A stretch of DNA of 47,687 bases, from NCBI GenBank assembly GCA_937870855.1, contig CALMWT010000197.1, positions 1 through 47,687 of the forward strand, read 5' to 3'. Below, one piece after another: positions 16,761 through 25,197 of the stretch. Each line of letters begins with the position of its first letter. The first letter of the stretch is position 1. A program made the position numbers and the translations under genes. Source of the DNA: an uncultured Taibaiella sp. (GTDB taxonomy: Bacteria > Bacteroidota > Bacteroidia > Chitinophagales > Chitinophagaceae). The notes beneath the pieces are model-generated. The model was given only the letters and a program-made list of their open reading frames with translations. It was not told the DNA's origin and made no database searches.

Positions 16761-17621
16761 ATGGAAAAAATTACTTGGAAGAACGTTCAAAAATTCTCCG
16801 ACAACACACTTGCCGACGGACTTTGGGAACTTTCAAAACGACCGTTTGAAAGTTATAGTGACATTTCCCATAACGACTTTGGAAACTATCTCATTTCACA
16901 CGACAAGAAGCCATACTACGTTGGTGAAGCAAAAGACATTTGCAAGCGGTTAAAGCAACAATTCAAGCCGACAACTTCAACCTTCTTCAAGAATTACCAG
17001 AAATATTTAACCAAAAACAAAGGGTTAACGGTCCTGCTGATTGACAATTTCAAGGTTCAGCACATGCCAACACAACTCGGCAGAAAGGAAGTAGAAGAAT
17101 TTGGAATTGTCAATTTGCCAACGATTGTGAACAGCTTTCAGCTTGGAAAAAGAGAACGTCAAAAGGTTTGTTGTCATGACGGATTGTGGAGTGAAGTTCA
17201 AAAGGCAAAAAGCGAGCTTTTAAATGAAGGCGAGAAAGAAATATTCAAACAGACTTTTCAAAAATGGTTTGACAACAAGGTTTTTTCAAGAGCAGGACTT
17301 TATCTTGTTCAAAATAAAAGTGGCGACTTGATTTATATTGGCGAAAGTTCAGACATCAACCAACGTTTTGCAACCCATAGCGGCAGGACATATTTTTCAG
17401 CTTTAAGGCGACACATTGCAACGGAAATTCTGTCTTTTGAGTTAAAAGAAATCAACGGAAAGAAAAAGTACTTAAATGAGAACGAAGAAAAAGCCGTTAC
17501 CGCGTTTCTGAAGACTTGCAACGCCTCCTTTCATCCGACTGACTTTGGACGCTACGAACTTGAAGAATATCTGATAAAGAAGTATAGACCGTTGTTAAAC
17601 CGCAAGGGCAACAAAGATTAG
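16761..17621 (+). CDS. Protein with two GIY-YIG domains
   Basis: A 286-residue protein of unknown role. The N-terminal half holds a weaker GIY-YIG-like module: GNYLISHDKKPYYVGEAKDIC with a following Arg/Lys and RKEVEEFGIVNLPTIVN, where the Glu and Asn align with the catalytic and C-terminal residues. The C-terminal half has a standard module: AGLYLVQNKSGDLIYIGESSD, INQRF (catalytic Arg), and YELEEYLIKKYRPLLN at the end (Glu and Asn). Two nuclease modules in one chain are unusual for a short protein. It is bracketed by inverted repeats of about 80 bp, so the whole 16580-17719 unit resembles a mobile cassette without a known transposase. Nuclease activity is inferred from family only. Confidence 0.75.
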   Translation: MEKITWKNVQKFSDNTLADGLWELSKRPFESYSDISHNDFGNYLISHDKKPYYVGEAKDICKRLKQQFKPTTSTFFKNYQKYLTKNKGLTVLLIDNFKVQHMPTQLGRKEVEEFGIVNLPTIVNSFQLGKRERQKVCCHDGLWSEVQKAKSELLNEGEKEIFKQTFQKWFDNKVFSRAGLYLVQNKSGDLIYIGESSDINQRFATHSGRTYFSALRRHIATEILSFELKEINGKKKYLNENEEKAVTAFLKTCNASFHPTDFGRYELEEYLIKKYRPLLNRKGNKD

Positions 17622-17640
17622 GGTGACAGAAAACACTACA

Positions 17641-17719
17641 GGCAATAACTAAGGTTTCGTTTTGCTCCCCCACTGGCGCAAGCATGCAGTGCTGACTTTG
17701 CGGGTGGCGTGCTTGTGCC
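17641..17719. repeat. Right inverted repeat flanking a GIY-YIG gene
   Basis: The inverted partner of 16580-16657. Its outer part forms a hairpin: GGCGCAAGCATGC (17675-17687) with GCGTGCTTGTGCC (17707-17719), 13 pairs including two G-U, loop 19 nt. The core CGCAAGCATGCA (17677-17688) is also found at 4330-4341, after the other GIY-YIG gene. Confidence 0.75.
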
Positions 17720-17772
17720 TATTTTTCTAAACATGCCTCCTTAATTTATTCTTGTGTCTGGTTCCAATCAAC

Positions 17773-18954
17773 TCAATTTAGCCGCAACTTTTCCTTCAGT
17801 GAAGCGGGTAATCCGTTTTTATGAACGAGAAAGGCAGTGGTTTTATACTGAACGTAAGGTTTGCTAACGTAGATATAGCCTTTATAATCGTTTTTCTCTC
17901 CCCAACTGTTTTTCACAATGTAGTATTCTTTGCCACTCTGATCTTTTGCTAAACCCACAATGTGCATCCCATGATCGTCTGTAGTTTCATAATTTTCATA
18001 AGCGATCTGTCTCATTTCGGGGGTTATTTTTCTATCGGGTCGCGGTCCGTTGAAAAGATTTTTTTGCTCTTCCTCGCTCATGTCGTCCCAGTCTTTTTCA
18101 GGAACAAATGCAACCCCATTTTTCCAGCTAAAATATTTTTCACTTACGTCAGTTGCCCAGGTTACGCTATATCCTTTTTTAAGCGCATGGTCTATTGCAT
18201 CGGTAATCTCGTTCATCTTTACATTATACACTTTGTCGAAACTCCAGTTGTCGGGAACTAAAAACAACACTTTCTTGTAATAAGGCTGATCGGTAAACGA
18301 TGCAAGCTCTACGTAATCATTCGGGTTGATGCCAACTACCTCATCAGCAAAAGTTTTCGGTGTGTATTTCTTTCCCTTGTAGCTAAACGTTTCGGGCACT
18401 TCTCCCAGGTAAGAATCGAGCACAGCCGTAAAAGCTTTTTTCCAATTAGGGCTCAATTTTCCGTTTGGATTTTTCACCAGTGCGTCCAGCATTCCTTTCA
18501 AAACAGCTTGCATTTCGGCAAACTTATTTTTGCTTGTACCATAATTAAGTCCGGTGTAAACTTCTTGCGGCACAGCGCCATATTTAGCGTACATGTTTAT
18601 CACATCGTGACAGGCACCGCCATCGCCCCATGCTACGGCACCGTGCATACGGATGTAGTGTTCTGCTTTGTTGATATAGACATTTCGCGCGGTAAAAATT
18701 TCTGCAATATCCACTGGTTTTTTACCCATTCGTATCATCTCACTTTCAAGAAAAGAATTGGTGGAGTAACTCCAGCAAGTACCACTACTCCCCTGATTTT
18801 TTACATCAGTGCGTTCCAGATTAATGATAGGCGTGAAACTGAATTTCTTCTTTGCACTATCGCTTTTGTTTGCGTCCAGCTTTTTTACAAGATCGTCCTG
18901 TGCATTAGCAAGTATGGGAAATGCAACAGCGACCAGCAACAACAATTTTTTCAT
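17773..18954 (-). CDS. Secreted C1-family cysteine peptidase (aminopeptidase C-like)
   Basis: A 393-residue papain-fold peptidase of the C1B (bleomycin hydrolase/PepC) type. A signal peptide (MKKLLLLVAVAFPILANAQ) indicates export, whereas classical PepC is cytoplasmic. The catalytic Cys is C60 in NQGSSGTCWSYSTNSFLESE, the His is H331 in DDHGMHIVGLA, and the Asn is N349 in YIVKNSWGE. Insertions between residues 100 and 300 match the PepC/bleomycin hydrolase layout (GGACHDVINMYAKYGAVPQEVY). The gene follows a small acidic-protein gene on the same strand. A TATATTCG -7-like box lies about 38 nt upstream of the ATG. Confidence 0.92.
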   Translation of the reverse strand: MKKLLLLVAVAFPILANAQDDLVKKLDANKSDSAKKKFSFTPIINLERTDVKNQGSSGTCWSYSTNSFLESEMIRMGKKPVDIAEIFTARNVYINKAEHYIRMHGAVAWGDGGACHDVINMYAKYGAVPQEVYTGLNYGTSKNKFAEMQAVLKGMLDALVKNPNGKLSPNWKKAFTAVLDSYLGEVPETFSYKGKKYTPKTFADEVVGINPNDYVELASFTDQPYYKKVLFLVPDNWSFDKVYNVKMNEITDAIDHALKKGYSVTWATDVSEKYFSWKNGVAFVPEKDWDDMSEEEQKNLFNGPRPDRKITPEMRQIAYENYETTDDHGMHIVGLAKDQSGKEYYIVKNSWGEKNDYKGYIYVSKPYVQYKTTAFLVHKNGLPASLKEKLRLN

Positions 18955-19051
18955 TTTGAATACTGAGGATTAATTGATTAGCTAAGTGGCGAATATAGCC
19001 AATTCTCTTGCGCGGTGGTGAATGGAAAAGGTGAAAATGAGGGGGGAACAA

Positions 19052-19375
19052 TCAAATAAGATCTATCTCATACAAAACAGTTTCTTCACCATTTTTTATT
19101 CCGTACAGTTTTTGTTCTTTGGTTTGGAAACGATCAAATCTTGCCAACAGCGCTTCGCTAAGTCTTATCAAACGTTCTTCTGTTTCGAGTTCCAGACGAT
19201 CTTCTTCATCGGTAAGTGTAGCGCGGTATTCTTTGAAGGCAGTGTTACTTTCCAATTCTTTCTCAATTTCTTCTTTAAGTTCTATGATGAGTGGTGCGGC
19301 TTCTCCCAAAGAAAAATCGAAGAGCATTTCCATAAGTGTTTCTTCATCATTGAAGGTCTGATTCTTAATATACAT
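19052..19375 (-). CDS. Small acidic protein of unknown function
   Basis: A 107-residue, strongly acidic, helical, probably cytoplasmic protein. It is rich in Glu and Leu (ELKEEIEKELESN, EEDRLELETEERLIRLSEALLARFD), with possible coiled-coil character in the middle and no signal peptide or membrane segment. No family is recognised. A TAAATTTG -7 box (complement of 19389-19396) ends 13 nt before the ATG, which supports it as a real gene. It reads in the same direction as the C1 peptidase gene, 97 bp upstream of it. Confidence 0.65.
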   Translation of the reverse strand: MYIKNQTFNDEETLMEMLFDFSLGEAAPLIIELKEEIEKELESNTAFKEYRATLTDEEDRLELETEERLIRLSEALLARFDRFQTKEQKLYGIKNGEETVLYEIDLI

Positions 19376-19388
19376 TCTGTGCTTTTGG

Positions 19389-19396
19389 CAAATTTA
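19389..19396 (-). promoter_or_regulatory. -7 box of the small acidic protein gene
   Basis: TAAATTTG on the minus strand is a perfect TAnnTTTG match, 13 nt before the ATG at 19375. Confidence 0.4.
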
Positions 19397-19430
19397 AAAC
19401 GCAAAACCGATTCTGACTGTGCACTAAATC

Positions 19431-19510
19431 TGCAATGGGTGCATCCCAATTTTTTGGCTGAAGATAAGCCCTGAAAGGGCGAAATTACTAACGATGGGTG
19501 CAGCCCATCG
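19431..19510. repeat. REP-like palindromes between acidic-protein gene and subtilase
   Basis: Three adjacent palindromes: ATGGGTGCATCCCA (about 19435-19448), GCCCTGAAAGGGC (19468-19480) and CGATGGGTGCAGCCCATCG (19492-19510). This trio is a familiar intergenic element of Bacteroidota and related groups. It lies in a 262-bp gap between divergent genes, where no other gene was found. Confidence 0.7.
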
Positions 19511-19637
19511 GTATGAATGTGTTTTAAAAGCGAAAATATGGGATCCACCCTCGGCAATCGAACTCGTAGCTACGTAAAGGAATTTTAAAAGGTTCTTGAG
19601 TATTTTGAATAAATTACGCGCTTCTGAAAATTTGTCA

Positions 19638-22600
19638 ATGAAAAAATTACTACACAGTTTATTGTTTCTGGCGATCACTGCGGTGGCATCTGCTCAAAAT
19701 TATGTTGTGCAATTGCAGTCGGGAGCATTTCTTCCACAGGAAAAAAGTTTCACTTCAGCCTTGCCAAAGGAGGAGTTAGTAAACGGCAGGTATTATCGTT
19801 TCATCCAGTTTTACCAGATACCTACCGACGAGCAAAAACGAACTTTGCTGGCAAAAGGAATAACGCTGTATAACTATGTTCCCAATTATAGTTTCATGGC
19901 ATCCTTGCCGGGGTCTTTAAATGTAGCTACCCTCAATGAGCCTAACATTAGGAGCATCTTACCGATATCGCCAGTAAATAAATTTACCCAGGATCTTGCA
20001 ACAAAAAAGTATCCTGATTTTGCGCTTCGCGGACATGGTAAAATTGAGTTGATCGTTGTTCATCATCCTGATGTAGCAAGTGAACAAGCTGCGGCGGCGC
20101 TGAAAATGGCAGGTGGAGAAATAGTGCATGTACTGGAAGATCAAAATGCTTTTAGAGTTATCGTCAATATTTCCGCGATAGAGAAAATTGCCCATGATCC
20201 TCATTTCTATTTTATAGAACCTGCAGATGGCGATCCTCAGCCAGATAATCTTGTAGGTCGGACAGATCATCGCTCCAATATGATTGCTACAGAATATGCC
20301 GGTGGCTTAAAGTATGACGGAACTGGTGTATCGGTAGCGTTGAATGATGATGGTGTAATTGGGCCGCATATTGACTACACAGGGAGAATTATTAATCAGT
20401 TTATTTCCTTCAACAATGGGAATCATGGCGACCATTGCGCCGGAACTATTTTTGGCGCAGGCAACAGAAATCCTACTACAAAAGGAATGGCATTTGGCGC
20501 TAATCTTGGCGTGTATGGAGTAGGTGGAAGTTTTGCAAATTATTATCAGGCTTTCGACAGTATTTACAATCACTACAATAAGCACAATATCAGAATTACA
20601 TCTACGTCTTACAGCGATGGAAATAATGCGGGTTATACTACTCGTGCGCGACTAATGGATATTCACATGAATTCAATGAACGACCTGATCCACGTATTTT
20701 CTGCGGGTAATGCAGGTACATCAAACTATGGATATGGCGCAGGTGCAGGATGGGGAAATATTACGGGAGGGCATAAGCAGGCTAAGAATGTAATAGCTGT
20801 TGGGAACCTTTCTTATGATGACGCTTTGAACAGTTCGAGCAGTCGTGGGCCTGCGAAAGATGGCAGAATAAAGCCAGACATCTGCGCTGTAGGAACAAAT
20901 GTAAATTCAACTATCAACCCGGATGTGTATCAGCAAAAAACCGGAACATCAATGTCTTGTCCCGGAGTGGCCGGAACTGTTGCACAATTGTACCACGCCT
21001 ACAAAAGCCTGAATAATGGAGCAAATCCACCTTCTGCACTTATTAAAGCAGCAGTGTTAAATACGGGAGATGATATTGGTAATCCTGGTCCTGATTACAA
21101 ACATGGGTACGGCAGAATAAATGCAAGACGAGCATTAGGCATTTTGCAAAACAATCAATACTTGCTCGATTCTATTAGTCAAGGCGCTACTAAAACGCAC
21201 ACAATTTCAGTTCCTTCCAATGTAGCCGAATTGAGAGTGATGATTTACTGGCATGATAAAGAAGCAACAGCTGGCGTATCAAAGGCTTTGGTAAATAATA
21301 TCAACATGTCGGTAGCGACACCTTCTTCCTCAATAGTAAATCCGTGGGTGCTTAATCCTACCCCCAATGCCACTGTATTAAATTCAAATGCCGTTCAGGG
21401 AATAGATACTTTGAACAACGTAGAGCAGGTAACAATTCCGAATCCTGCAACAGGGAATTATACAGTTAATGTAAATGGTTTTGCCATTCCGACCGGACCT
21501 CAGAAATATGTAGTGGTGTATGAATTTGTAATGAATCAGATCACTGTTGTTTATCCTTCAGGCGGTGAATCAATTGTACCTGCATTACAAGAAGTTATTC
21601 GCTGGGATGCTTATGGCAATACCGGAAATTTCACTCTTCAATATTCCACCAATAATGGCGCTTCATGGACCAACATTTCTACAAACGTGTCAGGAAGTTC
21701 ACGTTATTTCAACTGGACTCCGCCTTCCACCGTTACCGGTCAGGCATTAGTAAGGGTTTCGCGCGGTACACTTAGCGATCAATCAGACGCACCTTTTTCA
21801 ATTATCGGGGTGCCTTCGGGACTTACAGTTGATTGGGTGTGTATTGATTCGATGAAAGTTAGTTACACTGCTATTTCAGGTGCTACGGGCTATGTGGTAA
21901 GTGTTCTTGGAACTCAGTATATGGATTCTGTTGGTTTTTCAACTACCACCTCATGTATTGTAAAAGGTATCAACACTTTAACTCCCGGATGGTTTAGTGT
22001 TCATGCTATTGGTGCAAATGATTGCAAGGGGCGAAGAGCTTTGGCGCAAACTTATTCTGCCGTTCCTTTCAACTGTATTATTGCCGATGACCTTGGTGTG
22101 GTTTCTTTTACCAGCCCTTCGGAAAAATCAATCATCAATTGCCAAAGCACCCCCATTACAGAGCAAGTAGCCATTCAGATAAAAAACAATGGACTCGCGC
22201 CGCTTAATAATATTTCCGTGAAGTACACAGTGAATGGAGGAGTGCCGGTAGTAGATGCTTTCAATGGTTCAATTCCTCCGCAGACTACAGTTACACATAC
22301 TTTTTCCCCATCAATTTCCTTTCCAGCACCTGGTAGTTATCAGATCAAAGCCTGGGTGGAAAATTTGCTGGACCTTACACCTGTTAATGACACTATTGCT
22401 TGGATGAAAGACATTGTGCAACCTCCCACAATGACGCTCCCTTTTTATGCTGATTTTGAAAACTTCAATCTTTGCGACACATCAGCCAATTGCGAAACAG
22501 AGCAGTGCATACCCATTGCAGGTTGGAGAAATGAACGTAATGGTGTGGATGACGATATTGACTGGCGTATTAGCAGTGGCCCTACACCTACAGGAAATAT

Positions 22601-23255
22601 TGATAGTCTTACCGGCCCGCTTATGGATTTGAACCCTGGTATAGCGATAGGAAAATATGCTTATTTGGAAGCCACTAATTGTTATGGAAAACAGGCAAAT
22701 TTAGTGTTACCATGTATAGATCTCAGTGGGTCAGCCAATCCTAAACTTGTTTTGGGCTATCACATGTTTGGAAGTGGTACAGGTTCTTTGCATGTAGATG
22801 TACTTTCAAACGGAGTTTGGATAAATGATGTGTTACCAGCTTTGATAGGAAATCAAGGGAACAACTGGCAATATGCTACTGTAGGGCTTGGCGCTTATAC
22901 GGGCCAGATAATAAGTTTAAGAATAAGAGGACTGACAGGTACAAATGAAGAAAGCGATATTGCTATTGACGATATTTCCGTTGTTGATGCAACTTCTTTA
23001 TCAAGTCTTTCTTTTGAAAATTCCGTTCAGGTTTTTCCAAACCCATCAGATGGCATTTACAACGTTAGCTTTTCTAAAACTCAATCATCTACCGACCTTA
23101 AAGTGGTGGACATAAGCGGAAGACTTGCGTATAATACTACCATTCAAAATGGACAGGATGCAACAATTGATTTACGTGGAAAAGCAGCAGGAATTTATGT
23201 GCTGACAATAAAATCTGTTGACGGTGTAATTACCAAAAGACTGATAAAACACTAA
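19638..23255 (+). CDS. T9SS-exported subtilisin-like serine protease
   Basis: A 1205-residue S8 peptidase. Order of parts: signal peptide (MKKLLHSLLFLAITAVASAQ); an inhibitor-like propeptide (about 21-200); and the catalytic domain with D237 in VALNDDG, H263 in NHGDHCAGT and S438 in GTSMSCPG. A beta-rich proprotein-convertase-like domain follows (about 520-640), then Ig/FN3-like and CARDB-like segments (about 640-930), a MAM/jelly-roll-like domain ending AIDDISVVD (about 935-1120), and a T9SS type A sorting domain (VQVFPNPSDGIYNV...DISGRL...GIYVLTIKS...RLIKH). The protein should be cell-surface or secreted and degrade proteins for nutrition. The start at 19638 is chosen because it begins a clean signal peptide; the frame upstream opens only with TTG. 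Confidence 0.93.
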   Translation: MKKLLHSLLFLAITAVASAQNYVVQLQSGAFLPQEKSFTSALPKEELVNGRYYRFIQFYQIPTDEQKRTLLAKGITLYNYVPNYSFMASLPGSLNVATLNEPNIRSILPISPVNKFTQDLATKKYPDFALRGHGKIELIVVHHPDVASEQAAAALKMAGGEIVHVLEDQNAFRVIVNISAIEKIAHDPHFYFIEPADGDPQPDNLVGRTDHRSNMIATEYAGGLKYDGTGVSVALNDDGVIGPHIDYTGRIINQFISFNNGNHGDHCAGTIFGAGNRNPTTKGMAFGANLGVYGVGGSFANYYQAFDSIYNHYNKHNIRITSTSYSDGNNAGYTTRARLMDIHMNSMNDLIHVFSAGNAGTSNYGYGAGAGWGNITGGHKQAKNVIAVGNLSYDDALNSSSSRGPAKDGRIKPDICAVGTNVNSTINPDVYQQKTGTSMSCPGVAGTVAQLYHAYKSLNNGANPPSALIKAAVLNTGDDIGNPGPDYKHGYGRINARRALGILQNNQYLLDSISQGATKTHTISVPSNVAELRVMIYWHDKEATAGVSKALVNNINMSVATPSSSIVNPWVLNPTPNATVLNSNAVQGIDTLNNVEQVTIPNPATGNYTVNVNGFAIPTGPQKYVVVYEFVMNQITVVYPSGGESIVPALQEVIRWDAYGNTGNFTLQYSTNNGASWTNISTNVSGSSRYFNWTPPSTVTGQALVRVSRGTLSDQSDAPFSIIGVPSGLTVDWVCIDSMKVSYTAISGATGYVVSVLGTQYMDSVGFSTTTSCIVKGINTLTPGWFSVHAIGANDCKGRRALAQTYSAVPFNCIIADDLGVVSFTSPSEKSIINCQSTPITEQVAIQIKNNGLAPLNNISVKYTVNGGVPVVDAFNGSIPPQTTVTHTFSPSISFPAPGSYQIKAWVENLLDLTPVNDTIAWMKDIVQPPTMTLPFYADFENFNLCDTSANCETEQCIPIAGWRNERNGVDDDIDWRISSGPTPTGNIDSLTGPLMDLNPGIAIGKYAYLEATNCYGKQANLVLPCIDLSGSANPKLVLGYHMFGSGTGSLHVDVLSNGVWINDVLPALIGNQGNNWQYATVGLGAYTGQIISLRIRGLTGTNEESDIAIDDISVVDATSLSSLSFENSVQVFPNPSDGIYNVSFSKTQSSTDLKVVDISGRLAYNTTIQNGQDATIDLRGKAAGIYVLTIKSVDGVITKRLIKH

Positions 23256-23345
23256 GTATAGATTGAGCGGCAAGATTTAACTAACACACGGTGTTGTATC
23301 TTTATCGCCCATTGCAAAGCACATTGTTCATTAATCTGAAAGATT

Positions 23346-24203
23346 ATGTCCACCTGGTTTCGACGAATTAAGAAAGGAATACAAACATCAACGCAAGAAA
23401 AGAAGGAAGCACCGGATGGACTATGGCATAAATGCCCAGAGTGCAAAACGACTTATACAGTAAAAGAACTTAAAGACAACAAATACGTTTGTCTGAAGTG
23501 CAATTATCACAACCGTATTAACAGCTTTGAATATTTCGAGATCATTTTTGATAACGGCGAATTTGAATTGCTGTTCGAGAATATCGTTCCGGTAGATAAG
23601 CTGGGCTTTGTAGATATGAAGCCCTACGATAAGCGACTTGAAGATGCACAGAATTCTACAGGTTTGAAAGATGCCATGACCGTAGGTGTGGGAAATGTAG
23701 AGGGAAAACCCCTTGTAGTTGCTTGCATGAATTTCAACTTTATTGGTGGCTCAATGGGAAGTGTAGTTGGGGAGAAGATTAGTCGCGGCATTGACTATGC
23801 AATAAAACATGCAATGCCATTTATGATTATTTCAAAATCGGGCGGTGCTCGTATGATGGAAAGCGCTTTCTCTCTAATGCAAATGGCGAAAACTTCAGCC
23901 AAACTTACTCAGCTTGCTAAAGCCGGTTTGCCTTATATCTCGTTAATGACCGATCCAACAACTGGTGGTGTAACTGCGAGCTATGCTATGCTGGGCGACA
24001 TAAATATTGCTGAACCAAAAGCATTGATCGGTTTTGCTGGTCCACGTGTAATAAAAGAAACAATTAAAAAAGATTTACCCGCTGGTTTCCAACGCTCGGA
24101 GTTTTTACTGGAGCATGGTTTTCTCGATTTTATTATTGATAGGAAAACTTTAAAAGAAACACTGGCGCGCGTAAATGAGTGGTTTATGAAGGAAAAAGTT
24201 TGA
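23346..24203 (+). CDS. accD: Acetyl-CoA carboxylase carboxyltransferase subunit beta
   Basis: AccD forms the carboxyltransferase with AccA and makes malonyl-CoA, the first committed step of fatty acid synthesis. The 285 residues include the four-Cys zinc ribbon at the N-terminus (C30, C33, C49, C52: HKCPEC...VCLKCNYH) and the crotonase-fold core with [51 protein letters not shown] and [11 protein letters not shown]. accA is not in the window. smpB follows 30 bp downstream on the same strand. Confidence 0.97.
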   Translation: MSTWFRRIKKGIQTSTQEKKEAPDGLWHKCPECKTTYTVKELKDNKYVCLKCNYHNRINSFEYFEIIFDNGEFELLFENIVPVDKLGFVDMKPYDKRLEDAQNSTGLKDAMTVGVGNVEGKPLVVACMNFNFIGGSMGSVVGEKISRGIDYAIKHAMPFMIISKSGGARMMESAFSLMQMAKTSAKLTQLAKAGLPYISLMTDPTTGGVTASYAMLGDINIAEPKALIGFAGPRVIKETIKKDLPAGFQRSEFLLEHGFLDFIIDRKTLKETLARVNEWFMKEKV

Positions 24204-24233
24204 TGCAACTATCTCCGCTGATAAATTAATGCC

Positions 24234-24686
24234 TTGTCTCAGAAAATCTACATAAAGAATAGACCCGCCACGTTTGAGTATGCAATCGAAGACCGCCTGA
24301 CCGCAGGTATGGTTTTGACCGGTTCGGAAATTAAGTCCGTGCGAAATGGAAAAGTGAGTTTTAACGACAGTTATTGCTTGTTTAATAAAGGAGAACTCTG
24401 GGTTAAAAGTTTGCACATTGCTGAGTACGTGAATGCGGGCTATGCAGGTCACGACCCAACGAGAGAACGGAAGCTCTTACTTACCAAACGGGAAATCAGA
24501 AAATGGGAGCAAAAGATCAAAGAAAAAGGGTTCACTATTATACCGCTCGCTGTTTTCGTAAATGATGAGGGATTTGCCAAAATGGAAATTGGTTTAGGCA
24601 GGGGTAAAAAACTTCACGACAAAAGGGAAACCATTAAAGGCAGAGAAGCAGAACGAGAAATAAAAAGGCATATCAATAGGTTTTAG
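24234..24686 (+). CDS. smpB: tmRNA-binding protein SmpB
   Basis: SmpB binds tmRNA and brings it to stalled ribosomes for trans-translation. The 150 residues have the family pattern: IKNRPATFEYAIEDRLTAGMVLTGSEIKSVRNGKVSFNDSY, KLLLTKREIRKW, and a basic C-terminal tail (GRGKKLHDKRETIKGREAEREIKRHINRF). The only available start is the TTG at 24234; an in-frame stop lies at 24222-24224, and the ATG at 24229 is out of frame. It lies 30 bp downstream of accD and ends at a strong terminator. The tmRNA gene itself (ssrA) was not found in the window. Confidence 0.96.
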   Translation: MSQKIYIKNRPATFEYAIEDRLTAGMVLTGSEIKSVRNGKVSFNDSYCLFNKGELWVKSLHIAEYVNAGYAGHDPTRERKLLLTKREIRKWEQKIKEKGFTIIPLAVFVNDEGFAKMEIGLGRGKKLHDKRETIKGREAEREIKRHINRF

Positions 24687-24704
24687 AACATGCCCATCGT
24701 ATAA

Positions 24705-24744
24705 AAAATTGCAGGCAACCTGGTAACAAGTTGCCTGCAATTTT
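24705..24744 (+). terminator. Terminator after smpB
   Basis: AAAATTGCAGGCAAC (24705-24719) pairs perfectly with GTTGCCTGCAATTTT (24730-24744) around a 10-nt loop. It ends the accD-smpB unit and could also stop minus-strand transcription from the small membrane protein gene. Confidence 0.88.
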
Positions 24745-24780
24745 ATTCAAAGTCAAGTTTATCATCAAAGGACAAAGCTT

Positions 24781-25068
24781 CTAAGATTGAGCTTCTGGTA
24801 TATGTCCGTTTGATTCTGCTTTTCTGTGATGTGGTTTATGTTTTCCTCTGTAGCTTGGCGCAAAGCTCTTTGTTGTATTTTCCTCCTGTTGCTGATTCAT
24901 TTCGCTTTGTTGGTTTCTAAAGTGCCTGTAGAGTAAAATAGCCGGATAGGTGAGCAGTGCCGCTGTACCGATTACTATTCCAGATATCATCAATATTCTC
25001 CGTTGCTCTTCACTCATTCCATTTCCGCGTAAGTTGCGCATGTTCAGATGCTCCATGTTCATTTTCAT
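24781..25068 (-). CDS. Small single-pass membrane protein, unknown function
   Basis: A 95-residue protein with a Met-rich N-terminus (MKMNMEHLNMRNLRGNGMSEEQRR), one hydrophobic helix (about residues 27-48, ILMISGIVIGTAALLTYPAILLY) and a polar, Gln/Lys/His-rich tail (HFRNQQSEMNQQQEENTTK...KPHHRKAE). No family is recognised. It converges on smpB and reads away from the amino acid permease terminator. Coding status is supported by its composition and isolated position only. Confidence 0.6.
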   Translation of the reverse strand: MKMNMEHLNMRNLRGNGMSEEQRRILMISGIVIGTAALLTYPAILLYRHFRNQQSEMNQQQEENTTKSFAPSYRGKHKPHHRKAESNGHIPEAQS

Positions 25069-25149
25069 AGCCTGTAGTTTTAGAATTATTTACTAAAGAC
25101 GAACTAAAAAAACCACACCATAAGTTTCATTTGGCTGTTAATGGAAATA

Positions 25150-25176
25150 GAAAATGCCTCGGCGAGAGGCATTTTC
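25150..25176 (-). terminator. Terminator after the amino acid permease gene
   Basis: GAAAATGCCTC (25150-25160) pairs with GAGGCATTTTC (25166-25176), an 11-bp perfect stem with a 5-nt loop, 21 bp past the stop codon of the minus-strand permease gene. T-runs on both arms let it work as a factor-independent terminator. Confidence 0.8.
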
Positions 25177-25197
25177 TGAAGCAATATTTACAAAACC

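Noticed and set aside
19022..19474. A 150-residue plus-strand ORF rich in Phe
   Set aside because: It is antisense to the acidic-protein gene; its Phe/Lys content mirrors the Glu/Lys codons of the other strand, and it crosses the palindromes.
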